From positions 62,001-126,000 of the forward strand of contig NZ_VFWX01000011.1 in the NCBI RefSeq assembly GCF_006442965.1: DNA of 64,000 nt. Direction: 5' to 3'. The stretch is from Mesorhizobium sp. CU3 (GTDB taxonomy: Bacteria; Pseudomonadota; Alphaproteobacteria; Rhizobiales; Rhizobiaceae). The first letter of the stretch is position 1. Each line of letters opens with the position of its first letter. The notes beneath the pieces are model-generated. The model saw only the letters and a program-made list of their open reading frames with translations. It was not told the origin of the DNA and did no database searches. The position numbers and the translations under genes were made by a program. This document shows positions 44,780 to 54,771 of the stretch, in pieces.

Positions 44780-45682
44780 TCACACGAATAGCTTGCCTTC
44801 CGCGACCTTGATGGCATGACCACCGATGCGCGCCGAGGCCAGCTTGCCGCCATCGACATTGAGCTCCAGACGGATGCGCGAGGGCCGGCCCATTTCCAGC
44901 CCCTGCTCGATCCAGAGCTGCGAGGTGCCGTCGGTGGGAGCATCGAAATGCATGATGGCGCCGGCAAAGGCCGCCGCCGCCGAGCCTGTGGCCGGGTCCT
45001 CGTAGGACGGCGTGCCGGGCACGATCATGCGCACATGGAAGGCGCTGTCGTGGTGCACCGTCTCGCGGCAATAGACGTAAGGGCTGGCAAAGGCCCATTC
45101 GCTCTTGCGCGGCGCGAGTTCCGACCATGCCTGGTTGTCCAGCCTGATCTTGGCCGCCGCCTCCAGATCCGCGACCGGAATGGTGACGTAAGGCACGCCC
45201 GCAGACCAGAACGAGATGCGGTGATTCTCGAAACCGAGCTCGTGCGGGGCAAGGCCGAGGGCTGCGCCGATCGCCTCCGGATCGGCCTTGAGTTCCAGCT
45301 GGTCCGGCAGCTTCGCCAGATCGAACTCGGCGAAGGTCAAGCCATCATGCGCGCTGACCGCACAGCGGACCGGGCCGATATTCTCTTCCAGCACGAAGAT
45401 ACCAGCCTCCTCGCCGGCCAACTTTGCGAGCGCGATCGCCGAGCCGACGGTCGGGTGGCCTGCAAACGGCATTTCATAGTCGGGTGTGAAGATGCGGATG
45501 CGGTTGCGGTGCTTGGGATTGTCAGGCGGCAGCACGAACACTGTCTCCGACAGATTGAATTCGCGCGCGATCGCCTGCATGCCGGCAGTGTCGAGGCCAT
45601 CGCAGTCGAACACCACGGCAAGCGGATTTCCAGCCAGCCGTTCCGTCGTAAACACATCGTAAAGCAAGTAATTGCGCGCCAT
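44780..45682 (-). CDS. PhzF family isomerase/epimerase-like protein
   Basis: The 300-residue protein starts at 45682 (MARNYLLYDVFTTERLAGNPL); the longer frame to 45730 adds a basic leader. The fold is the two-domain diaminopimelate-epimerase-like PhzF type. The conserved features are GNPLAVVFD, FNLSETVFVLPP with the catalytic glutamate, FTPDYEMPFAGHPTVGSA and EDPATGSAAAAFAG. Members act on small acidic or aromatic substrates, and most are not tied to phenazine synthesis. There are no phenazine genes here, so the substrate is unknown. It diverges from the MacA-like gene. Confidence 0.88.
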   Translation of the reverse strand: MARNYLLYDVFTTERLAGNPLAVVFDCDGLDTAGMQAIAREFNLSETVFVLPPDNPKHRNRIRIFTPDYEMPFAGHPTVGSAIALAKLAGEEAGIFVLEENIGPVRCAVSAHDGLTFAEFDLAKLPDQLELKADPEAIGAALGLAPHELGFENHRISFWSAGVPYVTIPVADLEAAAKIRLDNQAWSELAPRKSEWAFASPYVYCRETVHHDSAFHVRMIVPGTPSYEDPATGSAAAAFAGAIMHFDAPTDGTSQLWIEQGLEMGRPSRIRLELNVDGGKLASARIGGHAIKVAEGKLFV

Positions 45683-45814
45683 GGGGAAAACCTTTCGCCT
45701 TGCCTCGAACTTCCGCCTCAATCCCAACATGAGGGAAATTTAATTTGAAATTCGAACCTTAAGGCCTGATTTGTACACGGATAGGGACATCAATTTTCAG
45801 CATAGGGGTCCGGC

Positions 45815-47101
45815 GTGGACCAGATTGTCAATCCGCCAAGGACGGAATCGGAGCCGTCCATAGAAACGGCCCTCGGTCTCGACCGCAAGGGCGTGAGTCG
45901 CAAGCGCCGCCGCTTCTGGCTTTACGCCGTAATGGCCATCGCGATCCTCCTGGTCGGGATCGGGGCCTACCAATGGTACGCTGCCGCGCCGCCCAGGTTC
46001 GAATACACGACCGTACAGGCCGCGAACGCCGATCTCACCGTCGAAGTCTCGGCGACGGGAACGCTGCAACCGCTGACCCAAGTCGATATCTCGAGCGAAT
46101 TGTCCGGCATCGTCCGCTCGGTCGCGGCCGTCGAAAACCAGCAGGTCAAGAAAGGCGACGTGCTGGCGACGCTCGACACTGCCAAGCTGGAGGTACAGAT
46201 CGAACGCGCCGAAGCCTCGGCCAAGGCGGCGGCGGCGAGCGTCGAGGACGCCAAGGTCACGCTGCAGGAAAACGAGAACGCCGTGGTGCGCGCCAGCGCG
46301 CTGACCAAGCGCGGTATGGCGACGGACCAGTCGCTGGAAGCGGCGACCGCGACCCGCGATCGCTCGAAGGCCGCGCTGGACAGTGCCGAGGCCAATCTCG
46401 CCATCGCCCAGGCCGATCTCAAGGCGCAGCAGACGGATCTGGCGAAAAGCACCATCTACGCGCCGATCGACGGCATCGTGCTGACGCGCTCGGTCGATCC
46501 CGGACAGACGGTCGCTTCCTCTTTGCAAGCGCCGGTGCTGTTCGTCATCGCAGCCGATCTCAGGAACATGGAATTGCAGGCGGCGGTCGACGAGGCCGAT
46601 ATCGGCCAGGTCAAGCCCAGCCAGCATGCCCGCTTCACCGTCGATGCCTTTCCTGACCGGCCCTTCGACGCCGAGATCCGCGACATCTCCTATGCATCCG
46701 TCACTACGGACGGCGTCGTCACCTACAACGCCAGGCTCGAGGTCGATAACAGCGAGCTTTTGCTGAGGCCCGGCATGACCGCGACAGTTTCGGTCGTCAC
46801 CAAGCAGGAAAAGGGCGTGCTCACCGTGCCCTCGACCGCCTTCCGCTACCGCCCGGCGCAACAGGCCGAGCGCGGCTGGAGCCTGCGCGACCTGTTTACC
46901 GGCCGCATGGGCCGGCCGAACCGGCAGCGCGAGGCGACCAAAATGCCGACCGACGGCTCGCGCACGCTCTATGTGCTGGAAAACGGACGGCCGCGCCCGG
47001 TCAAGGTCAAGGTCGGCTCCAGCGACGGCGAGCTCACCGAAATCACCTCCGGCCTCGACGCAGGCGCCGAGGTCATCACCGGCGCGCAGCAGCGGAGCTG
47101 A
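45815..47101 (+). CDS. MacA/HlyD-type periplasmic adaptor of an efflux system
   Basis: This 428-residue membrane-fusion protein starts with GTG at 45815 after AGGGG. The N-terminus is cytoplasmic, with one membrane anchor (about 36-55, WLYAVMAIAILLVGIGAY). The biotinyl-lipoyl half-motif is ISSELSGIVRSVAAVENQQVKKGDVLA, followed by an alpha-helical hairpin (about 125-210) and the second half STIYAPIDGIVLTRSVDPGQTV. Beta-barrel and membrane-proximal domains follow. It forms one operon with the ATPase and permease downstream, with four bases between the stop and the next ATG. Together they resemble MacAB, exporting macrolides, peptides or lipids. No outer-membrane channel gene is adjacent. Confidence 0.9.
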   Translation: MDQIVNPPRTESEPSIETALGLDRKGVSRKRRRFWLYAVMAIAILLVGIGAYQWYAAAPPRFEYTTVQAANADLTVEVSATGTLQPLTQVDISSELSGIVRSVAAVENQQVKKGDVLATLDTAKLEVQIERAEASAKAAAASVEDAKVTLQENENAVVRASALTKRGMATDQSLEAATATRDRSKAALDSAEANLAIAQADLKAQQTDLAKSTIYAPIDGIVLTRSVDPGQTVASSLQAPVLFVIAADLRNMELQAAVDEADIGQVKPSQHARFTVDAFPDRPFDAEIRDISYASVTTDGVVTYNARLEVDNSELLLRPGMTATVSVVTKQEKGVLTVPSTAFRYRPAQQAERGWSLRDLFTGRMGRPNRQREATKMPTDGSRTLYVLENGRPRPVKVKVGSSDGELTEITSGLDAGAEVITGAQQRS

Positions 47102-47105
47102 CGCG

Positions 47106-47809
47106 ATGCCTTCTCCCTTGCTGATCACCTTCGACAAGGTCTGGAAGAGCTATGGCGAGGGCGAGGCGCGCGTGCATGCGCTGGCCGGCGTCGATCTCGC
47201 GATCCGCCGCGGCGAATTCGTCGCCATCATGGGACCCTCCGGCTCCGGCAAGTCGACGGCGATGAACATCATCGGCTGTCTCGACACGCCGACAGCCGGA
47301 ACCTATTCCTTCATGGGCATCGACGCCGGCCGTCTCGACCGCAACCGCCGTGCACTGCTCCGCAACCTCTATGTCGGTTTCGTCTTCCAAGGCTACAATC
47401 TGTTGCCGCGCACCACGGCGGCCGAAAATGTCGAGCTGCCGCTGATCTATCGCGGCGTGGCCGCGCGCGAGCGCCGCGATCTCGCCATGCAGGCGCTGGC
47501 CGAGGTCGGCCTGGTCGGGCGCGAGCATCATACGCCTGCCGAGCTGTCGGGCGGCCAGCAGCAGCGTGTGGCCATCGCGCGCGCCATCGTCACAAGGCCG
47601 ACGCTGCTTGTCGCCGACGAGCCGACCGGCAATCTCGACACTGCGCGCACGCATGAGATCATGGAACTGCTGACCAGGCTCAACGCCGATCTCGGGCTCT
47701 CCATCGTCATGGTCACGCATGAGGCCGATGTCGCCGACTATGCCGGCCGCACCATCCGCTTCCTCGACGGCCACGTCGCATCCGACACCTTGAAGACGGA
47801 GGCAGCGGC

Positions 47810-47813
<4 letters not shown>
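47106..47813 (+). CDS. ABC transporter ATP-binding protein, MacB-type
   Basis: The 235-residue ATPase starts at 47106 (MPSPLLITFDKVWKSYGEG). Walker A is GPSGSGKST, the Q-loop region is FVFQGYNLLPRTTAAENVELPL, the signature is LSGGQQQRVAIARA and Walker B is LLVADEPTGNLD, with THE at the H-loop. It lacks the fused permease of E. coli MacB; the permease is the next gene, overlapping by four bases. It energises export with the adaptor upstream. Confidence 0.93.
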
Positions 47814-49027
<1,214 letters not shown>

Positions 49028-49041
49028 CGGCCTGGCGGGGA

Positions 49042-49977
49042 TCAGCCGTCAGAGTTCTGCACCGGCGCGACTTTGCGCGCCGAGCCAAAGCCGAATGACC
49101 AGCCAAGGTTCACGGCAAGTCCCGCCAGCAGGATCAGGACCAGCCCGGCGCCCTGCATGGCGGTTGTCGAGCGGCCGAACACAAAGAAGTCGGACAGCAG
49201 GGCGGCGACCGGATTGAGGAACGATCCCGCCGCAATGATCGTGATCGGCAGCCTTGGATATGACGAATAGAGCAGGATGTAGACGACGCCGGTGTGGATG
49301 ACGCCGAGGCCGACAAGCCAGCCCCACATGCCGTTGCCGCCGTTTTGCAGCGCGGAGAGGTCGACGAACGGTGCGAAAACGACGATGCCTATCAGACAGT
49401 GAATGGCGCTGAGAACGCTGGGCTTCACCGATTTGACGGCGCGGGTGGTCAAGGTGGTGGCGGCGTAGAGCAACGACGCGACAAGCGCCAGGCCGACGCC
49501 GATCAGAAAGTCATGATCCGCCCGCATGACGCCGAGTTTCGGCACGATGGTGAGCACGAGGCCAAGGAAGGCTACGCAAATCCATCCCAATTTGTCCCGC
49601 GACAGTCCCTCCTTGAGCAAGAGCGCTCCGGCCAGCACGATCCAGAACGGCTGCAGATGATAGATGATCGTCGCAAAGCCGATCGAGGTCAGCTTGAAGG
49701 CCTGGAACAGGGCGACCCAGTTCAGGACCAAGCAGACGCCGCTGACGAGCACCAGCGGCCATAGCGGCCTCTGCGTGATGAAGAGGCTCCTCCACCCCTC
49801 CCGCAGGCAGCTCCAGCCGACAAGCGCTATCGTGCCGAAGACGCAGCGAAAGAAGATGACGTTGAGCGTCGGTTGGCCCGACTCGATGGAAAACAGGCCG
49901 GCCGTGCCGGATATCGCCATGCCGGCAGAGAGCATGATCGCCGCCTGGCCCAGCCCCGATCTCGCTTCCACTGCCAT
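49042..49977 (-). CDS. EamA/DMT family transporter
   Basis: The 311-residue inner-membrane protein has ten hydrophobic segments arranged as two EamA repeats. The first repeat shows NVIFFRCVFGTIALVGW and IYHLQPFWIVLAGALLLKEGLS, a typical end of the EamA unit. The second shows GVVYILLYSSYPRLPITIIAAGSFLNPVAALLSDFFVFG. Members export amino acids or other small metabolites; the substrate is not readable here. The gene converges on the MacB-type permease and diverges from the small membrane protein gene. Confidence 0.87.
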   Translation of the reverse strand: MAVEARSGLGQAAIMLSAGMAISGTAGLFSIESGQPTLNVIFFRCVFGTIALVGWSCLREGWRSLFITQRPLWPLVLVSGVCLVLNWVALFQAFKLTSIGFATIIYHLQPFWIVLAGALLLKEGLSRDKLGWICVAFLGLVLTIVPKLGVMRADHDFLIGVGLALVASLLYAATTLTTRAVKSVKPSVLSAIHCLIGIVVFAPFVDLSALQNGGNGMWGWLVGLGVIHTGVVYILLYSSYPRLPITIIAAGSFLNPVAALLSDFFVFGRSTTAMQGAGLVLILLAGLAVNLGWSFGFGSARKVAPVQNSDG

Positions 49978-50030
49978 TCGATTTCGCTTTCACTCGGCTT
50001 CATTCACCGCTTCGCAGCCGAATAGTTGCG

Positions 50031-50052
50031 GGCTCCTCATGCATGAAGAGCC
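50031..50052. promoter_or_regulatory. 22-base inverted repeat in a divergent gap
   Basis: GGCTCCTCATG and CATGAAGAGCC form an uninterrupted palindrome with one mismatch pair, in the gap between the EamA gene (start 49977) and the small membrane gene (start 50115). It is a possible operator for either gene; no regulator is known for it. Confidence 0.4.
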
Positions 50053-50114
50053 ACTTGCAAAATGGCGCTCGACCAGCGGAAATGAAATCAGGCAATCGAA
50101 GCAGGAACGAACCA

Positions 50115-50345
50115 ATGAGCTACAAGGGGCGGGTGTCGATCGCGGTCGTCGTCATCGAGGCTGCCCTTGCCGGCATCTGGTGGTATCTCGCCCGCTACGG
50201 CATGGCCAATCCCGACCGCGTCGCTTCCAACTTCCAGGAAGTGGTCGGCCAGACCATGGGAACGGCGATGGGCGGCTTTCTCGGCCTCAGCCTGATCCTG
50301 TTCTTCGTCGCCGCCCGCAACGACAGGAAAAAGCGGCAGGGCTGA
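50115..50345 (+). CDS. 76-residue two-helix membrane protein
   Basis: Starting at the ATG at 50115 (MSYKGRVSIAVVVIEAAL), this protein has two hydrophobic segments, about 9-28 and 50-68 (GFLGLSLILFFVAARN), joined by a polar loop, and a basic C-terminus (DRKKRQG). AGGAACG lies about ten bases before the start. No family is recognised. It is tail-to-tail with the Lrp-type regulator gene (15 bases between stops). A longer frame to 50043 exists, but its leader is charged and lacks a ribosome site. Confidence 0.6.
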   Translation: MSYKGRVSIAVVVIEAALAGIWWYLARYGMANPDRVASNFQEVVGQTMGTAMGGFLGLSLILFFVAARNDRKKRQG

Positions 50346-50360
50346 TCCGGTCCAAGCAGG

Positions 50361-50837
50361 TCAGAACGGCAGCCGCGCATTCTCCTTGACCTCCTTCATG
50401 ACGAAGAAAGTTCGGGTTTGCCGAACCCCCGGCAGCGCGATCAGCTTCTGCCCGTGCAGCTTGTTGAAGTCCGCCATGTCGCGCACGCGGATCTTCAGCA
50501 GGTAGTCGAAGTCGCCGGCCACCAGGTTGCAGTCCAGAACTTCCTTGAGCTGCAGCGCGGCCTCCTCGAAAGCGGCGAAGCTTTCAGGCGTCGAGCGATC
50601 CAGCACGACGCCGACCATGACCAGCGCGCCCAGCCCGACTGTCGCGGGCGCGATCTCGGCCCGAACGCCGGTTATGTAGCCCTCTTCGAACAGGCGTTGC
50701 GTGCGCCGATGGCAGGTGGCGGCGCTGACATTCACGCGCGCGGCCAGCTCGGCATTGGTCAGCCGCCCCTCGGCCTGGAGCGCCCGCAGGATCCTGATAT
50801 CGACTCGGTCCAAAGCTGGTGCGGAAGAATCTTCCAT
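50361..50837 (-). CDS. acdR: Lrp/AsnC family regulator, probable AcdR
   Basis: The 158-residue Lrp-type protein has an N-terminal helix-turn-helix (LDRVDIRILRALQAEGRLT, then VNVSAATCHRRTQRLFEEGYI) and a C-terminal RAM domain (DCNLVAGDFDYLLKIRVRD). It is transcribed away from the ACC deaminase gene. AcdR proteins of this class activate acdS in response to ACC in proteobacteria, and the shared 148-base gap to acdS supports the assignment. A palindrome TATTGATCCAATA begins three bases before its start. The name acdR is inferred from context. Confidence 0.82.
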   Translation of the reverse strand: MEDSSAPALDRVDIRILRALQAEGRLTNAELAARVNVSAATCHRRTQRLFEEGYITGVRAEIAPATVGLGALVMVGVVLDRSTPESFAAFEEAALQLKEVLDCNLVAGDFDYLLKIRVRDMADFNKLHGQKLIALPGVRQTRTFFVMKEVKENARLPF

Positions 50838-50839
50838 TT

Positions 50840-50852
50840 TATTGATCCAATA
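50840..50852. promoter_or_regulatory. Palindrome in the acdR/acdS gap
   Basis: TATTG-ATC-CAATA is a perfect inverted repeat directly upstream of the acdR start at 50837. It matches the size and AT-rich character of Lrp-type sites. An AT-rich stretch continues to about 50905 on the acdS side, consistent with a shared control region. Confidence 0.5.
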
Positions 50853-50984
50853 TGGATGGCTTAGTCAATTTCCTCGCATCTTTATGCTTTCTAGGAAAAT
50901 TTGGAAGGCAAGATCGAGAGCACCCCTCGCATGAGTCGGTCTATTCTCCGTCCAACGAAACCAACCACGGTGGAGACAAACCCC

Positions 50985-52058
50985 TTGTCGCTTCTCGCAA
51001 AATTCGAACGCTACCCGCTGACCTTCGGTCCGACGCCGATCGAGCATCTGCCGCGCCTCAGCGCGGCATTGGGCGGCAAGGTGCAGGTCTACGCCAAGCG
51101 CGACGACTGCAATTCAGGTCTGGCCATGGGCGGCAACAAATTGCGCAAGCTCGAATACATCGTGCCCGATGCCATTGCCTCCGGCGCCGACACGCTGGTC
51201 TCGATCGGCGGCGTGCAGTCGAACCACACGCGCATGGTCGCCGCGACGGCCGCCAAGATCGGCATGAAATGCGTGGTGATCCAGGAAAAATGGGTGCCGC
51301 ACTACGACGCCGTCTACGACCGGGTCGGCAACATTCTTCTGACGCGCCTGATGGGCGCCGACAGCCGGCTGGTCGATGACGGCTTCGACATCGGCATCCG
51401 CAAGAGCTGGCAGGACGCCATCCAGTCGGTGAAGGATGCCGGCGGCAAACCCTATCCGATCCCCGCCGGAGCCTCGGTGCACAAATATGGCGGTCTCGGC
51501 TATGTCGGCTTTGCCGAGGAAGTGGCAAACCAAGAGGCCGATCTCGGCTTCAAATTCGACTACATCATCGTCTGCGTCGTGACAGGCTCGACACAGGCCG
51601 GCATGATCGTAGGTTTCGCCGCTCAGGAGCGCGCCGACCGGGTGATCGGCATCGATGCCTCCGGGACGCTCGACCAGACGCGCGCGCAGGTGCGCCGCAT
51701 CGTCGACGACACCGCTGCCCTGGTCGGGTTCGGCCGCACCGTGCGCGAGGACGAAATCGTCATCAACCCCGACTATGCCTATCCCGCCTATGGCGTTCCG
51801 TCGCAAGAAACCAACGACGCGATCCGGCTTGCGGCCCGCACCGAGGCGATGATCACCGATCCGGTCTATGAGGGAAAGTCGATGCAGGGCCTGATCGACC
51901 TGGCCCGCAAAGGATTCTTCCCCGAGGGCTCAAAAGTTCTCTACGCGCATCTCGGTGGCGCGCCGGCGATCAACGGCTACAGTTATTACTACAAGGACGA
52001 CGGCGGCAGCCGGAAAAGCGCTCCGCATGACGACGCGCTGCCACCGCTCTTCCCCTGA
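50985..52058 (+). CDS. acdS: 1-aminocyclopropane-1-carboxylate deaminase
   Basis: AcdS breaks the ethylene precursor ACC into 2-oxobutyrate and ammonia, lowering plant ethylene. The PLP lysine is in GGNKLRKLEY (position 52 here, Lys51 in Pseudomonas). Residues that separate ACC deaminase from D-cysteine desulfhydrase are kept: Glu in DPVYEGKSM (Glu295) and Leu in YAHLGGAPA (Leu322). VSIGGVQSNHTR and VVTGSTQAG are also typical. The TTG at 50985 fits best: GGTGGAG lies nine bases upstream and the protein then starts near the family N-terminus. ATGs at 50901 and 50931 and a GTG at 50970 are alternatives. A C-terminal tail of about 20 residues after YYYKDD is extra. Confidence 0.9.
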   Translation: MSLLAKFERYPLTFGPTPIEHLPRLSAALGGKVQVYAKRDDCNSGLAMGGNKLRKLEYIVPDAIASGADTLVSIGGVQSNHTRMVAATAAKIGMKCVVIQEKWVPHYDAVYDRVGNILLTRLMGADSRLVDDGFDIGIRKSWQDAIQSVKDAGGKPYPIPAGASVHKYGGLGYVGFAEEVANQEADLGFKFDYIIVCVVTGSTQAGMIVGFAAQERADRVIGIDASGTLDQTRAQVRRIVDDTAALVGFGRTVREDEIVINPDYAYPAYGVPSQETNDAIRLAARTEAMITDPVYEGKSMQGLIDLARKGFFPEGSKVLYAHLGGAPAINGYSYYYKDDGGSRKSAPHDDALPPLFP

Positions 52059-52062
52059 AGAC

Positions 52063-52788
52063 TTAGCGGATCTCGCCGCCATTGGAGAAATGCCATTCGA
52101 TCAGCGGCTTCATGTGCCCCATCAGCCCATCCGGCAGGTCGGTGCCATTGCGGATGATGACCGGACCCTCGATCTCCGGTTCATCTTCGCTGGCGACGAA
52201 AGCGCTGATGCGGCGCGCCAGTTCGTCTGCAGGTTCGGCCACCCGATAACGGCGGAAGATCACCGTTCCGCTCGGCGTGGAGAGCGCATGCCAGCGCCGT
52301 CCGCGCTCGGCCGTCGAAAGATCGATGCCCGTCTCCTCGCCCACTTCGCGGATCATGTTGAAGTCGACATCGATCAGGCCGTCGCGGAAATCGATCGGCT
52401 CGAACGAGCCGGCGGCGAAATAAATCCTCCCCGCATTGACCGTATGCGCGCCCATGCGGATCGCCACCAGCGCATTGTCGCCGGCAACCAGCACGGCGTG
52501 ACCGTAGACATGCTCGGCGCCGCTCGCTTCGCGGTTCTTCCGCCACAGCATGAAGGTCGAATATTTCACCGCATGGCAGCGACCGGAGAGCCGGTTGTCG
52601 CGATAGCTGAGCGAGGAAAGCAGCACGACCGTACCGTCATACAGCGCCGGTTTCTCTTCGGTCTCGCGCCGCCAGTTCTCGGCGATCGCCGCTTGGTTCT
52701 CGCGTTCGAACGGGTGCTGTTCGGCGACGAGCCGCACGTCGATCGCGTCGACCGGCAGGATGGTGTTGCGAGGTAGGTCGAAGCTCAT
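52063..52788 (-). CDS. Nudix family hydrolase
   Basis: The 241-residue protein starts at 52788 (MSFDLPRNTILPVDAID); the open frame continues further but overlaps the nuclease gene. The Nudix core REVGEETGI is present in the sequence NMIREVGEETGIDLS, while the first part of the Nudix box (the leading Gly and first Glu) is degenerate. It would hydrolyse a nucleoside diphosphate derivative; the substrate is unknown. It lies five bases after the nuclease gene on the same strand, so the two are co-transcribed. It converges with acdS, with four bases between stops. Confidence 0.75.
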   Translation of the reverse strand: MSFDLPRNTILPVDAIDVRLVAEQHPFERENQAAIAENWRRETEEKPALYDGTVVLLSSLSYRDNRLSGRCHAVKYSTFMLWRKNREASGAEHVYGHAVLVAGDNALVAIRMGAHTVNAGRIYFAAGSFEPIDFRDGLIDVDFNMIREVGEETGIDLSTAERGRRWHALSTPSGTVIFRRYRVAEPADELARRISAFVASEDEPEIEGPVIIRNGTDLPDGLMGHMKPLIEWHFSNGGEIR

Positions 52789-52793
52789 CAGCG

Positions 52794-53921
52794 TCACGCC
52801 ATGTTCAAGGTGATGGCCACCGGGCAGTGGTCCGATGCCTTCGGCCTGTCCCAGCCGGCGCGGGGGAAACGCTCGACCTCCTGCCCGGCCGGGAAGATGG
52901 TGCGCCAGGGCTGGCCGTTGCGGATGATGTCGGGCACCGCCGTCGCGTTCTTCGCCGCCAGCCCCTTCGAAAGCAGGATGTAGTCGAGCTGGCACAAATG
53001 CCGCTCCTCCGGCCCGCGCGTATGGTAGAAACTCCAGCGGTCCATCTCCGGCCGCCGTTCGACGACGTTCTCGCAAAAACCGCCGGCGGTCAGCACATTG
53101 ATCGACGACTGCGCCTCGTCGACCACCTCGAAGCGGTAGCCGTCGATCGAGTCGCCTTGGATCTTCACCCGCTGCCGGTAATCGTTCATGTCGCCGCAGA
53201 TCGCCCAGCGCTTGTCGGAGGCCCCGCCCTTGCCAGCAATGTCCTTGCCGAAACGCTCCTCGATGATGCGGCGCACGGCTTGCGCCTCGGCGATGCGCAG
53301 CGGCATCGTCGCCTCGCGGCCATCGAGCCCGTTGCGCGGCGGACCCATCGATTTGAAATGCACGAGATAGAGCGTCAGCGGCGCGCCGCCGATCCTGAGG
53401 TCGATCTCGAGGCAGTCGCGCCGGAAGATGCGCTCGCTCGCCTGGTGCCCGAGCGCGGCGAGCTCCGGCGTGAACAGGCCGAACTCATCGAAGGTGACAT
53501 AGGCATGGCTGGTCATGCGCACGAACTCGATCGGCTGGCCCTGCGCGGTCTCGTTGCGCATCATCAGCGCGACGTCGATGCCCCGCGTGTCGTTGCCGGC
53601 GGTAGTGTATTTCTGGCGGTAGCCCTGCCCGACCATCTTGAACAGATAGCCGTATTCGAAGGCTTTCAGCGCCTCGATATTGTCAACCTCCTGCATGCAG
53701 ATGATGTCGGCGCGGGTTGCCGCAATCGCCAGTGCCGTCAGCTGGCGCGTATCGTCGGACTGCGCGATGGTGCGCGCCTGTTCGAGGATCCGGTATTCGG
53801 CCTCGCTCTGGATGTCGAACAGCGCCAGCGTGCGGTCTTCGTTAAGCTGGTTGCGGTAGCCCGAGAAATCGAACCTGTTCATCAGATTCTCGACGTTGAA
53901 CGTGGCGAGGCGCAGCGACAT
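52794..53921 (-). CDS. Endonuclease/exonuclease/phosphatase family protein
   Basis: The 375-residue protein starts at 53921 (MSLRLATFNVENLMNRFDF). The EEP fold is marked by ATFNVENL, DIICMQEVDN with the metal-binding Glu, TRGIDVALMMRN, the GDMNDYR motif (Asp/Asn), and KASDHCPVAITL with the catalytic His near the C-terminus. It may act on DNA, RNA or a phosphodiester small molecule. The longer frame upstream to 54554 lies across the BA14K gene and is discarded. It is followed by the Nudix gene. No signal peptide is seen, so it is probably cytoplasmic. Confidence 0.88.
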   Translation of the reverse strand: MSLRLATFNVENLMNRFDFSGYRNQLNEDRTLALFDIQSEAEYRILEQARTIAQSDDTRQLTALAIAATRADIICMQEVDNIEALKAFEYGYLFKMVGQGYRQKYTTAGNDTRGIDVALMMRNETAQGQPIEFVRMTSHAYVTFDEFGLFTPELAALGHQASERIFRRDCLEIDLRIGGAPLTLYLVHFKSMGPPRNGLDGREATMPLRIAEAQAVRRIIEERFGKDIAGKGGASDKRWAICGDMNDYRQRVKIQGDSIDGYRFEVVDEAQSSINVLTAGGFCENVVERRPEMDRWSFYHTRGPEERHLCQLDYILLSKGLAAKNATAVPDIIRNGQPWRTIFPAGQEVERFPRAGWDRPKASDHCPVAITLNMA

Positions 53922-54089
53922 GGCGCTGACCTTTGCCCGCAAGCACGGGCGAAGACAAGAGCCAGCCGCGATGCTCGCCATGGTTGACGGAACCTTTCCG
54001 TTCATCCTCCGTTCAGACGGAAAGTCCCAATAATAGGCCTCTTCCCGGGGTGTTCTGGGGCGTGGGGCCGTGGATCCTTGGAGAGTACA

Positions 54090-54656
54090 ATGAAACCGCT
54101 CTTTTCTTCCCTCAAATCCGGGCTTCTTGCCCTGGGCCTTGTTGCTGGCGTGACGGCCCCGTCCGTGGCCGGCCCGATCCTGCAACCCGATCTTGGCGCG
54201 CCGACGAACAATGCCGCACCGAACATAATTCCGGTGCGTGACAGCTGGGCCGGCAACAACAACGCCAGCAACTTCGAGAACTGGCGCTGGCGCAATGGCC
54301 GGGGCGACTACAGATGGCGTGGCGGCAACCGCAACTTTTCCCGCAACTGGGATAACGGCGGCGACTGGCGCTGGCGGCATCATCGCCACCACCGGCGTTT
54401 CGATGGCGGCGACGCCGCTATACTGGGGCTTGGCCTTGGCCTCGGCTTGGGCAGCGTCTACGGCAACTACTATGATCCCTACCAGTATGACTATTACCCG
54501 CGCTACGTTCAGCCGCGGCGCGTCTATCGCACGCAGCGGCTGTCTCGCGCCCATGTCGAGTGGTGCTACGACCGCTACCGTTCCTACCGCGCCTGGGACA
54601 ATACGTTCCAGCCCAACTACGGCCCGCGCAAGCAGTGCTGGTCGCCCTATAGTTGA
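54090..54656 (+). CDS. BA14K family secreted protein
   Basis: The 188-residue protein starts at 54090, with GGAGAG seven bases upstream. A signal peptide (about 1-31, ending PSVAGP) is followed by an Asn/Trp/Arg/Gly-rich region (NWRWRNGRGDYRWRGGNRN), a Gly-Leu stretch (ILGLGLGLGLG), and the C-terminal BA14K unit VEWCYDRYRSYRAWDNTF ending KQCWSPYS. The family includes the Brucella 14 kDa immunoreactive protein and is envelope-associated, with lectin-like behaviour reported for that protein. It has its own strong terminator. Confidence 0.9.
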   Translation: MKPLFSSLKSGLLALGLVAGVTAPSVAGPILQPDLGAPTNNAAPNIIPVRDSWAGNNNASNFENWRWRNGRGDYRWRGGNRNFSRNWDNGGDWRWRHHRHHRRFDGGDAAILGLGLGLGLGSVYGNYYDPYQYDYYPRYVQPRRVYRTQRLSRAHVEWCYDRYRSYRAWDNTFQPNYGPRKQCWSPYS

Positions 54657-54674
54657 TATATTACTAATATAGAA

Positions 54675-54710
54675 AGAAACGGCGCCGATATGGCGCCGTT
54701 TCTATTTCTA
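54675..54710 (+). terminator. Intrinsic terminator of the BA14K gene
   Basis: AGAAACGGCGCC (54675-54686) and GGCGCCGTTTCT (54692-54703) form a perfect 12-pair stem over GATAT, followed by ATTTCTA. It lies 19 bases after the stop. The T-tract is imperfect but the stem is long. Confidence 0.78.
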
Positions 54711-54771
54711 AGGTCCGTATGAACGCTGTGATAACCTTAAATTTATCAACCAGACCTATTCCACCGTGCCG

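Noticed and set aside
44780..45682. Phenazine biosynthesis role for the PhzF-like gene
   Set aside because: No other phz genes are present; the family is broad and most members have no link to phenazines.
50985..52058. D-cysteine desulfhydrase instead of ACC deaminase
   Set aside because: The Glu in PVYEGKS and the Leu in AHLGG, which distinguish ACC deaminase, are both present.
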